A stretch of 64,000 nucleotides of DNA from Drosophila persimilis (taxonomy: Eukaryota > Arthropoda > Insecta > Diptera > Drosophilidae): positions 1,178,001 to 1,242,000 of the forward strand of contig NW_020825327.1 in NCBI RefSeq assembly GCF_003286085.1, written 5' to 3'. The position numbers and the translations under genes were made by a program. The notes under the pieces were generated by a model. The model saw nothing but the letters and a program-made list of their open reading frames with translations, did no database searches and was not told where the DNA came from. How positions within the stretch are numbered: position 1 is the first letter of the stretch; each line of letters opens with the position of its first letter. Positions 54,400 to 64,000 of the stretch are shown here, piece after piece.

Positions 54400-56220
54400 T
54401 CTATCATTGCGGCAGAGAAGGATTGATCTTCGACATCATCGCCAGAAGAATCTGGCACGACCGCGCAGGTGAGCAAACCCTCTGTGTCGTCTGCAAAAGC
54501 ACAAAGGGCGAAAAATAACACCGACATGGTGAAGGGGAAGTCCACACATCAGACGCGGAACGCGCCGAGAGCCAAGGCACCACCAACACCTTCTAGACAG
54601 AAGCGGAAAAGACGGATGACTCTACGAAAGCTTCCGAGCTTGAGCCTGAGCTGCAGGTAGCCATTATCGACCGTGGTCATCCGGAGGGGATGATCTCGGA
54701 AGTCAACTGACGGATGGCTGAATCAGAAATTCTGAGTGAGTCTATAAATGACGTCGTTGTTCACACAGACAACTGGTTTGTATGCGTATGTGGTAACGTG
54801 GAAACTCTTGAGTTTCTCAAAACCAGAGTTTAAGGCTTTGGTGAACTTTAACCAAACGAAATCGAATATGAAGGGCTGCATCCCTCCTCCGATCAAGGAA
54901 GACAATGACACAATTGTCCTAATCAAAACTCAAAGCGTGGCCCTCATCCAAGAGCCCTGGATCGTATGTGAAAGAGTTCGGGGTTTGAGTGGTCGCGGAT
55001 ACCGTCTTTCTCACACCACAATCAGCAGGTAAGCCAGGTAACCATTATCGTGGAAAGCAACGATCCTGACGAATGCACTATGCGAGAGGAAGGACGGGAA
55101 TAACCTACATATATCTGGCCTCTGCATAATCAACATATAAAGCAGAGGACCCACCCTCGGAGGATATCACGGCACTTGTCCGTCAAGCGCCGAAGCAGGG
55201 AAACGACATTGTCCTGGGTGACGAAAAATTCCTGGGGAAAGTCGCTGTTCGAGTACATCCTGTCCACAAACCTTTTTGTGTGCAACTGGGTGACCACGCC
55301 ACTTTCCGCAACAGGAACCGTGCAGAGGCTATAGACATAACCCTGGCCTCGAACAGCGGCTCCATAGCCAACAAGGATTGCCATGTATCAGGATAGTGCT
55401 CCTTTTAGGAGTACTACACGATACATTACAATATCAAATGGGAAAGGGAGAAGATCAAGGCCTCCCATAATTCTAAACGACAGACTGGATCCGATTCTCA
55501 AAAACCAAAAGTCTTAAAATCCTTCGCACGGGAGACTAGTACGTCTAGTACAGAAGCGCCACTGAACGTTACCAAGGCTCTACAGAAATCATTTCTCAAA
55601 TTCTGCCCGATCAGCCGACCCCCAAAGTCCAATCGCAACTCGTGGTGGATACGGGAGCTTAGCAAAATCAGGACGGAATAGAGGAAACTCTGCAGCAAAG
55701 CCAAAGTGATGAACACACAAAAAGGCTGGTATCCATATCATCACATATTTAATGCCTACAAGAAAACCTGTAGGAAGTCGAAAAGAGAATCATGGGCGGC
55801 CTTTTGCGAATCCATGGACAGCCCCACAGAGGTCTCAAGGCTTTTAAGAGTACTGTCAAAAGCGCTTACTACACCTGGCCGGCTGCGCAACCAGGTCGGT
55901 ACGTTCGCAAAAAGTAGCCGAGAATCCCTGATACTTCTCATGAAAGTCCAATTCCCTGGTTGCTCGGACGTTTTCGGTGACTAGCTAACTAACATCTAAC
56001 TAAAGGGCATATCAGTTAAGACCGCACTGCACGAAGTAGTTGGGCATGTTGAAAAGACTCTTAGAATGCGTTGGGGTGACACCCCAACAATCTACCTTAA
56101 GTGCTAGGCTGAGACGTCTTCTTCGAGAGCCTGGACAGCCTGGTGACCATGCCGCTAGGGAAATTGGCACTCTTTATTGAGACCTCGGGGTGGTTTAACA
56201 AATCTCCCTAATTAGAGGAC
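54400..56220 (+). pseudogene. R1/LOA-like LINE: ORF1 tail, endonuclease, linker
   Basis: Basic ORF1-like sequence (RAKAPPTPSRQKRKRR near 54,570) is followed by an APE endonuclease: SVALIQEPWIVCERVRGLSG (54,937-54,995), YIYLASA, GNDIVLGDEKFLG, LSTNLFV in place of the usual catalytic blocks, RNRAEAIDITLASNSGS (55,310-55,360). The linker WWIRELSKIRTE near 55,650 and AYKKTCRKSKRESWAAFCES (55,755-55,815) follow. The RT is absent or unrecognisable. Several stops. The piece at 56,000-56,220 continues LINE-like but is unclear. Confidence 0.75.
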
Positions 56221-56261
56221 ACCATCACATGACAAGTAGGAGCATCACAATGGGCAGATCT

Positions 56262-56951
56262 GCTTTAGATGTTAGATTTTGATGGCGACATTGATAATGA
56301 AGAAGAAATTTAAGACAATTTAGATGAAGACGCTTGTGAGTGTGACGGGTTTGACGAGGCGATAAACGAGGCTGTAGATATGTCGGAATCAGCACTTTAG
56401 TCAGATTTTTTCTTATATGACAGTACGGCTTTTATATTGTCATCATCAACTTCGATCACTTCAATTACATCTCCGACACCGAAACGAAAACACTGTCCGC
56501 TTGCTATCATTCACCCTGAAGATACAACAATGATATAAAGTTAAATTTGAAAGTCGTTCCAGTGGATGTCATGCATTTGACAATGATTAAACAAATAACA
56601 CCATAAATGATGCTGGCGCGTTTGTATGATGCGTTCTGGATATAAATCTGAAATCAGAGGCATTCAAAAAAATATTGAGGCGTCAACAAAATTCGGTGTT
56701 AGATAAATCGGCTGTCTCATTTTGTCATACCGCTCTGGAAGAATTTGAAAGTCTCGACACACCATATAAATATTTTGAATATCTTCAAAATGGCGAAACC
56801 ATAACGCACATTGTTCAACAGACTAACGTTTATGTCGCAAAAAAAAACATTCCGACTTTATTTATTACAAAGAAAGTTGAATACGTCAATATATGCCAGT
56901 ATTTCACTATCCAAGTACCCGTCATATTGGAGAAAATATGTGGTGAAAGTA
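56262..56951 (+). pseudogene. piggyBac-like transposase N-terminal remnant
   Basis: An acidic N-terminal region (FDGDIDNEEEI near 56,279, EDACECDGFDEAINEAVD near 56,326) is followed by TPKRKHCP (56,477) and, at 56,750-56,830, DTPYKYFEYLQNGETITHIV, then QQTNVY, the conserved start of the piggyBac DDE domain (PxxYFxxF...HIVxQTNxY). A frameshift gives ISLSKYPSYWRKY near 56,900. The catalytic aspartates lie beyond the cut at the DINE border (56,952). Confidence 0.75.
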
Positions 56952-57155
56952 AATGTGTGTAACGTCCAAAAGGAAGCGTTTCCCACCCCATTAAGTATAT
57001 TCTTGATCAGCATCAATAGCCGAGTCGACTGAGCCATATCTATCTGTCCGTCCGTTCGTCTGTCCGTCCCTATCAGCGTCACCGTCCCTAGTGCTCAGAG
57101 ACTATAAGAGTTAGAGCAACAACATTTTGTATTCAAACATCTGTGATATGCCACA
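56952..57155 (+). mobile_element. DINE-1-like fragment, opposite orientation
   Basis: TGTGTAACGTCCAAAAGG, TATATTCTTGATCAGCATCA, GTCCGTCCGTTCGTCTGTCC and ACTATAAGAGTTAGAGCAAC are the reverse complement of the right half of the other copies. It truncates the piggyBac gene. Confidence 0.8.
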
Positions 57156-57182
57156 GTTACAAGTGTATTTCAAAATTTATTT

Positions 57183-58318
57183 ACACTTCACACTCTTTAT
57201 TAATGACTTGCATTCAGTATTAACATACTCTCGAGTACTTCTGTATGCGGATGATGTTAAACTCTGTGTCCAGTACAAGGACATTTCATTTCATTCTCGC
57301 TTGCAATCCGATCTCAATAACTTTCAGTCATGGTGTTGTGCAAACTTGTTACACCTTAATGCCTCGAAATGCAAAGTTTGGCTCCCTATACCCCATTTGG
57401 TGGTTCTCTTGAGAGAATTACCCTGGTGGATGATCTGGGTGTTATGTTAGACCCCAAGTTAAAGTTTTCCGAACACATTTCTACCATGGTAAATAAGGCC
57501 ATGGGCGTGCTTGGGTTTATAAAGAGGTGGTCAAAGGAATTTGACGACCCCTATATAACAAAGACTCTCTATACCTCGCTTGTTCGTCCGATCTTAGAAT
57601 ACGGCTCCTGTGTATGGTGCCCTCAGTACAAAGTACACCAGGACCGTATAGAATCAGTACAGAAAAACTTTTTACTCTTTGCTCTGCGGGGCCTTAGCTT
57701 ACTCTAGTAGACTACTATTAGTAAACATCCCATCCTTAGTTAACCGTAGAAAAATGCTTGGTGTGATATTAATGCACAATTTGATCAGGGGTGACATAGA
57801 CAGCCCTGATCTGTTGAGCCGCATAAACTTCACGATTCCTATTAGACTGACTAGAAATTGTATACCGTTGCTCCTTCCACTTTGTAGATCGAACTATTCC
57901 TTGCATGAACCGTTTAGGGTCTTATGCTCGGATTATAATTCCCTCTACCATATTATATCCACCACTAATTCTCTTCCTCTTATTAAATTACTAATCCTTA
58001 CACACCTTTCTAGTAATTAGTAATTGTAATGGTATTTGTATTTCGATTGCATGCTTAGTTTCTTAGTAAGTTTAGTGCTAATTTTCCTCGAATGTTAGTC
58101 TCATAGCTATCTTTCTTGCATGTTCGCGTTCGGTTCGGCTACGCACCGTGCGTCATGCGACAGCGCCCCTCGGTCGGTTGGGCGGGAGGAGGGCTGCGTT
58201 ATGCCTGGGATCCGCGCGTAACAGCCTTCTGCTGGTTTCACACGGGCCACTTGACGGTGCAGTAACTGCATCGCCTCTTGAAAGATGCAGTCATTGCATG
58301 TCAACGTCAACGTCTAAA
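57183..58318 (+). pseudogene. CR1-like LINE, best preserved 3' part, long 3'-UTR subtype
   Basis: RT from TLFINDLHSVLTYSRVLLYA and DDVKLCVQYKD (57,190-57,280), LLHLNASKCKV, a frameshift, ERITLVDDLGVMLDPKLKFS (57,411), MGVLGFIKRWSKEFDDPY, SLVRPILEYGSCVWCPQYKV (57,567), a small deletion near 57,700, then LVNIPSLVNRRKMLGVILMH and CRSNYSLHEPFRVLCSDYNS, with the stop at 58,020. The 3' UTR is 300 bp, with the GC-rich segment near 58,130-58,215 and the terminal palindromic block TGCAGTAACTGCA. Confidence 0.87.
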
Positions 58319-58321
58319 AAA

Positions 58322-59405
58322 ACGAGGGGGAACGTTGTGAGTTGCTGCGGACACCGCAACTCTACAGTTATACCCGATACTAAGTCAGTATGGCTCTCCT
58401 CCGGCAGACGCCGCTAATATTAAACGACACGACAAAGAGTGCGTGCGAGAGAGACAGAAAATCAGTCTGAGCGTGACGTCGGGCGCTGCGTAGCCACTGC
58501 AAATTGATTTGTTCCTTTTGGCTATAAAAATGATCTGATCTGATCCAGATTCAGCAATCTAATAGATATGGTCGTTATCTATGATTCTGCGTTTTTAGTT
58601 TTCTCCAATGTGCAGTATTGTGGATGCAACAGATTTTCGTCCTTTGTGGGGGCGGATGGGGTGAGATCTAACAAAAGTGCGGATACCAAATTTGATTACT
58701 CTAGCCTTAATAGTCTCTGAGATTTGTGGTTGCCCCAGATTTTCGTCCTTTGCGGGGTCGGAAGGGGGTGTGTCGAAATTTTGACACAAAACGGTCAAGG
58801 TCCGATATCACAGGAGTGTGGATACCAAATTTGGTTGCTCTAGCTCTTATGGGTTCTGAGATCCTTGAACTCATATTTTGCAATTGGCAAAACCGACCAT
58901 GAAACCTGTGTGTTAGAGAGAGACAGAGCGAGAAAGAGTGAAATTGTTTTCTTGATTCTGGCTATAATAATTATACGATCTGGTTCAGATTTTGCACTCT
59001 AGAAGATATAGTCATCTTCTACGATTCTGCGTTTTTAGTTTTCTCGTATCGTCGAAATTGTGGATGCCACAGATTTTCGCCCTTTGTGGGGGCGGAAGTG
59101 GGCGGGGCAAAGTTTTGAAATATTTTTGTAGCATTGACATATCACAGAAGTCTGGATCCAAAACATCGTTGCTCTAGCTCTTATAGTCTTTGAGCATTAG
59201 GCGCTGAAGGGGACGGACAGACAGACAGACGGACAGACGGACGGACGGACAGACGGACAGACAGATGGCTCAATCGACTCGGCTATTGATGCTGATCAAG
59301 AATATATATACTTTATGGGGTCGGAAACGATTCCTTCTGGACGTTACACACATCCACAAATCTAATATACCCCAATGCTCATTTTGAGTATCGGGTATAA
59401 AAAAA
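58322..59405 (-). mobile_element. DINE-1-like Helentron, long form, complete
   Basis: Left end CGAGGGGGAACGTTGTGAG with the hairpin GAGTTGC-(10)-GCAACTC (58,338-58,361). Subterminal TATACCCGATACT (58,370), two diverged internal modules, microsatellite (GACGGACA)n at 59,212-59,265, right end GAGTATCGGGTATAAAAAAA. Very similar in structure to 1,218-2,309. Confidence 0.92.
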
Positions 59406-59480
59406 TAGCCAGAATGAAGAAAATAAATTTCAGGGGTACCCCAGAAACCTCTTCCAATCGAGCTCGAAATGTCGTAACGA

Positions 59481-60265
59481 AACTCTCTCTTGGTTGGTTT
59501 AAAATTGTTCGTCAAATTGCTTTGACCACCTCTTTATGAACTCAAGCACGCCCATGGTCTTATTTACCGTGGTAGAAATGTGTTCAGAAAACTTTAGCTT
59601 GGCATCTAATATAACACCAAGATCATCCACCAGGGTAATTCTCTCAATTCTCTCTCCACATAGGGTATATGGAGCCAACCAGGGGCTAAAACGATGAAAT
59701 GTCCTAACTTTGCATTTCGAGACATTACGGTGTAACAAGTTTGCACAGCACCATGACTGAAAATTATTGAGATCGGATTGCAGGCGAGAATTTAATGAAA
59801 TGTCCTTATACTAGACAGAGAGTTATCATCATCCGCATACATTTTTACTCGAGAGTATGTTAATACCGAAGGCAAGTCATTAATAAAGAGTGTGAAGAGT
59901 AAGGGGCATAGATGGCTGCCCTGTGGTACTCCCGAAGAAACCTTGACTGGTGAAGAGAGGTAGTTTGTGAAGATGTCTCTTTGAGACCTGGAACAAAGAT
60001 AGCTAGAAATTCATCTCAGGAGGTTGGGCGTAAACGGTAAAAGGTCAAGTTTATGTGCTAGAAGGGAATGGTTTACAGATTCGAATGCTTTACTAAAGTC
60101 GGTGTAAATAACATCCGTCTGTAAGATACCTTGAAAGCCTTTAATAATGAAAAAGGTAAACTCTAAAAAGTTCGTGGTGGTTGATCGCCACCTTATAAAT
60201 CCATGCTGAGTTGGAGATATATCTAAGTGACTTGCAGAGATGTTGCAAGTGCGGAGATAAAATTC
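59481..60265 (-). pseudogene. CR1-like LINE, RT fragment
   Basis: Leftward: DFSKAFESVNHSLLAH (about 60,095), SGVPQGSHLCPLLFTLFIND (about 59,930), YADDDNS in place of YADDVKL near 59,840, LLHRNVSKCKVRTFH (59,735), ERITLVDDLGVILDAKLKFS, MGVLEFIKRWSKQFDE, where it breaks off at about 59,481. It lacks the 3' end. Confidence 0.82.
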
Positions 60266-60682
60266 GTATTATGCAACCTATTGGAAAAAATTTAGTTTTT
60301 GTTGAAGAAATCGTTTTTAGAATTTTAGAATTTTTGTTTTCTTTGTTTGATCAAATTACAAAATGACCGTTGAAAAAAGTTTTATTTAGAAAAAAATTTT
60401 TTTTTTAATTTATGAATATGACATCCAAAAATTTAGTATGTATGTATGTTTGTATTGTTAGAAATTGATTAATCGGTGTATGTACTTATTCTCTTTAAGC
60501 TCTTTCTTGTTTTCGTTTGATTTCTAGCTGTTTGTGTATGTTTTTTTTTATCTATTTGTGTTGTTATTTTGAACCGTACTAAATGGAGAAAATACGTGTA
60601 CAAAAATTAAAAATGTTTGATTATCAAACCGTTATTTGAAAAACGTGTAAAAAAAGACCGTGTAAAAACAAAATTAGGTGTA
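60266..60682. other. AT-rich region, no gene
   Basis: T- and A-rich sequence with TTTTATCTATTTGTGTTG-like runs and no recognised repeat. Confidence 0.4.
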
Positions 60683-60773
60683 CTTGATAGGGTCGTAAAC
60701 GCTTCCTTCTGGGTGTTACACACATCCACTTCCACCACAAATCTAATATACCACTCTTCGAGTATCAAGTATA
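60683..60773 (-). mobile_element. DINE-1-like 5'-end fragment
   Basis: GTCGTAAACGCTTCCTTCTG, GTTACACACATCCACTTCC, ending GAGTATCAAGTATAA; the end is a mutated GAGTATCGGGTATAA. Confidence 0.75.
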
Positions 60774-61518
60774 ACTACACGGCAGTCTCAGTTTGTATAT
60801 ACCTATTTGATGAGTAGACACATAATGCATGTAATGCATATTGTATTTATCTTGTGCATATATGTACATATGATTAAACTAAAAGTGAAAAAAGACAACA
60901 CGTATTACATCATTCCCTATCGTTACCGTACTAGATAACTGGAATGCTTACTGAGAATAAGCGCGTTTTGAGGGGGAAAAGAGGATGGTACGCCTTTCGA
61001 GTTCATGTTGGTCATGAACCCGCACGCTTTTAATTCTAAGCCACACTGGTAGAGAGACTTAAAAACGCCTGAGAAACTATTTTCGTCATTTCCGTTCCAA
61101 AAATGTAAATACGATCGCATCGATTTTTGTTAACCTAGTAGATAAAAGCATTATCCCGCGTGTAGATTTATTCCGAAAGCTTTGAAATTGTGGTTTTCCC
61201 ATGATTTTGCGATTGTAAGGTAAGGGGACAAAGGAAGCCTGTGAAAAATGTTAAGTAGCGGCATGACTAGAGGTGGCACCTGCCTCTTTTTTATTTTGAG
61301 ATGCTTAAAAACATTTTAAAAACAATTTATGTTTTTTTATTTCTTAGTCCTCTTTTGCCAAAAATTGTATTCTTGGGTCATTCTTGCGCACAGCTTCTAC
61401 AATTTTTTCGTTAGACATCGTTCTTTATATTGTATTGTCAAGTCGGCGGCACAATATTTTCTTCGTATGAACGTATTCCACCAGACTTAAGTCCAACTAA
61501 CGGTGAGACCAGATAAAA
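60774..61518. other. Region without recognised gene
   Basis: A minus-strand open stretch at 60,923-61,120 (65 codons) has no family match that I know. The rest is AT-rich. Confidence 0.3.
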
Positions 61519-62094
61519 CGAGGGGGAAACGTTGTGAGTCGCTGCTACGCTGCATTTGTACCCGATACTCAGTCAGTATGGCTCCTCTCCGCCAGAGGGC
61601 GCACACATTGAACTACGAAGAATGTGTTAGAGAGTAAGATAGAGAGAGGGAGAATGAGTAAGCGCGTGGCTGGGTTTGCGTAGCAACTGCAAATTGATTT
61701 CTTCCTTCTTGCTATAATTATAATCCAATCTGATCCAGATTCGACAGTCTAGAAGATATGGTAATTTTCTATGATTGAGCGTTTTTGGGTTTCGTCCTTT
61801 GTGGCGGCGGAAAGGGGCGTGGCAAAATTTTTAAAAAAACTTGATTCAGTGTAAAACGAAGCAGTCTGGATACAAAATTTCGTTGCTTTAGCTTTTACAG
61901 TCTCTGAGAACTAGACGTCAAACTAGACGGACGGACCTACAGACAGACATGGCTCAATCAACTCGGCTATTGATGCTGATCACGAATATATATATGTACA
62001 TATATATATACTTTATGAGGTCGGAAACGCTTCCATCCATTTTCCCCACAAATTTAATATACCCCTACACTCATTATGAGTATCGGGTATAAAA
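61519..62094 (-). mobile_element. DINE-1-like Helentron, short form, complete
   Basis: Left end CGAGGGGGAAACGTTGTGAG, subterminal GTACCCGATACTCAG, one internal module, GACGGACGGACC core near 61,926, right end GAGTATCGGGTATAAAA. 576 bp with both ends. Confidence 0.9.
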
Positions 62095-62146
62095 CGTTAC
62101 GGGAAAAGAAGGCAAGTGTTGAGCAATAAAAACCTTTATATACAGA

Positions 62147-62408
62147 CAGGCTCCGGTTTTCACTTTCACAAAAGTTTTCCGAAATCACATAAATTTGTGT
62201 TTCCGTTTTTACAACCCGCAAGATTTCTACGTTTTAAAAACGAAACATTTTCCTCGACGAAAAGTAAACGGTTTTTTATGTAACAAAACGTATCTTAATT
62301 GCAAGGCTTGTACCTTCCTTATAAAGGGTTTTTTCTTAACCCAACCTCAAACTTGGCTTGAAAATAATTGGTTGGGGCAACAAGAATTTTCGTTTTCGTG
62401 CAAACAGC
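62147..62408 (-). mobile_element. Palindromic MITE (GCAGGCTCCG family), copy 3, truncated
   Basis: CAGGCTCCGGTTTTCAC at left; CCCGCAAGATTTCTACG, TTCCTCGACGAAAAGTAAAC and GAATTTTCGTTTTCGTGCAA match the reverse complement of copy 2. The far TIR is missing. Confidence 0.68.
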
Positions 62409-64000
62409 TGACGCATTTCGATTTGTTTATCGGAAATGAAATAAATATTTGCACATCCCAGCACAGACTGTTCTCATAACATGCGCACAACAGAACAGCA
62501 GGGTAAGCCTTTTCCCGCCCATTTAATTCAAAATTTTGGTACAACAATTAAATTTGTTAACCATTAGTAATTTAATTTTCAATATGCAAGCTCTTACTCG
62601 CAGAGTAGCAGACATGTTAAATATACAGGTGTTGTATTTAAGATGTCTCGATTTTCTTAAATCGCGCACTTTCTGACGTGGTTTTGCTTCAAAACAAGTA
62701 ATTAGGCATTTTATCACGCTGTATATTATTGAAGCAACCAGATCAGCTGTTTTTATTTGTCAGAATCGATGAAAAAATTAAACCTATCGACATCAAATCT
62801 AAAAACGACACGAAAAGTACAATTTTTCCGGAACAGCACTGATTGATAGCTGTGACGGCTACCAACACTTTCACACTATATTTATCGCTATGTCTGTTTA
62901 TATCTCTGTCCGTCAGTCTAAATAAGACTTGAAGTATGTTGTCATACGACCATGACATCTGTGGTATATATTACAGACACTTTGTAAGCATATCGATAGA
63001 AAAGATCTACGTGTAAGTCGAATTAATCCTTTTTTTTTGCCTATCCGTCTTCTTCGGTCCCTTCTTTTCTCGTTTTTAGGCTTCGTTAAAATATCGCTTA
63101 CAGGGCAGGTTAAGTTAGGTAGACGCGTTTGTCACGCTGGCTAGGAGCCCATCACATTTACGGTACAGATATACGGGCAGTCTTATTTATGTGTAGCGGA
63201 GTGTATGGTAAGGTTAATGAAAACGAAAGTGATTAAGATTCGTCCAAAATTCAACTATGTACATGTGTATGACAATATATGATTGCATTCATACACATAA
63301 CAGAATACGATATACATATGTGTGTTCAAATATCAATGATTTTGGATCAGGGAGAGAATTGTTGTCTTGGGAGCGAGCATTTTGATTTTTTTTTTGCATT
63401 AAATTTGTTTTGAATGAGCAACATCAACATTACATATGTGCACAAGTGTGAGCATAGGTACATATGAATACTTCAACGTGCAAAAAAAATATACATATAA
63501 ATGTTCCGGGATATTTTCATACATATGTATATAAATCACAAGTAATTCCAAGCACAATACAGGTAAAATAAAAGACCGTATAAAGTTTGAGGATACGTCC
63601 AATGTTTACAGTTGTAGTCGTGGGTGAACACTAAAAAATAAAATATATATTTATGAATTATATTTATATATTAATCCATACATATGTATGGATTTATTTA
63701 TTCGTTTCTATCGTTTTAACTTATATCAAGGATGTAGCAAAAAAAATAGCTATGTATAAGGAATTTAAATATGTATGCACTAAAAATAAACAAATTCATA
63801 CCTGTTTGGAAGGAGTTATAGCTTTTGCCTTCAGTTAATAATGCAAAATTGCCTGCGTTTAGTTTGTAGAACGGTAAAAAACAGACGCTTTGTGTTAGGT
63901 GATGCAGACCTCCCCTGCCAATTGTAGTATCCTGTGCGCGTGAGCTAGCGTTAACAAAGTACTTTTGTTTAACAAACTTCCTACACAGTCTTAAGTACTC
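62409..64000. other. Distal region without recognised gene or TE
   Basis: AT-rich with ACATATGT-type microsatellite patches (63,290-63,540), a TATCGATA box near 62,991 and small open stretches below about 70 codons. I can support no gene. Confidence 0.35.

Noticed and set aside
61360..61440. 24-codon minus-strand ORF (MSNEKIVEAVRKND) as a MADF-type start
   Set aside because: Too short, stops at once, and no continuation of the domain in any frame.
62985..63000. TATCGATA as a DREF-dependent promoter
   Set aside because: A single box without any coding sequence or initiator nearby; 8-mers occur by chance in 64 kb.

Overview
This window looks like pericentromeric or otherwise TE-rich chromatin of a dipteran, most probably a Drosophila. 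I infer the genus from several copies of a DINE-1/INE-1-type Helentron (hallmark TATACCCGATACT end and GACGGACA microsatellite core) and from a TE spectrum of LOA, CR1, I, Jockey and R1 LINEs, BEL, copia and gypsy LTR elements, Helitron, hAT, Tc1 and piggyBac. No bacterial-style operon, rRNA or credible tRNA is present. The species cannot be fixed from sequence alone.

Only one convincing host gene segment is visible: an exon on the minus strand (about 42,974-43,873) that encodes an N-terminal BTB/POZ domain and ends at a good splice donor. No later exon is recognisable here. Almost everything else is transposon sequence, in both orientations, often nested and mostly decayed.

Layout. 1-10.5 kb: 3' end of a LOA-like LINE, a long-form DINE, gag and Jockey remnants, a CR1-like copy, an unusually open R1-clade endonuclease/RT ORF, and a DINE/Tc1-like composite. 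10.5-13 kb: a collapsed Ty3/gypsy element with an LTR-like insert in its RT. 14.19-20.50 kb: a young BEL/Pao element (311-bp LTRs, CATTA target duplication) with two internal deletions. 21.9-27.7 kb: a Helitron split by an I-clade LINE and by an R1/LOA-like LINE. 27.86-29.37 kb: a hAT element with an 8-bp duplication. 29.5-30.85 kb: two DINEs and a foldback MITE. 30.88-36.65 kb: a copia element (TAACC duplication) whose 3' LTR is split by a CR1-like LINE. 36.74-38.75 kb: a 625-bp tandem duplication running into a PHD-finger ORF1. 38.75-41.18 kb: a LOA-like LINE on the minus strand. 41.18-42.18 kb: another CR1-like 3' end. 42.2-44.7 kb: the BTB exon between inverted copies of an AT-rich repeat. 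44.9-49.2 kb: a DUF4780-like ORF and two LINEs. 49.3-52.4 kb: three Tc1-like elements, one of IR/DR type, and a palindromic MITE. 53.8-62.1 kb: DINEs, an R1/LOA-like LINE, a piggyBac remnant and two CR1-like copies. 62.4-64 kb: no recognised gene.

The genes do not form a pathway; they are successive layers of insertion. Order can be read from nesting: CR1-like after copia, LINEs after the Helitron, MITE after a CR1-type LINE. The BEL element is among the youngest insertions by LTR identity. A dense, two-orientation TE graveyard around a host exon suggests heterochromatin and possibly a piRNA-producing locus; that is inference.
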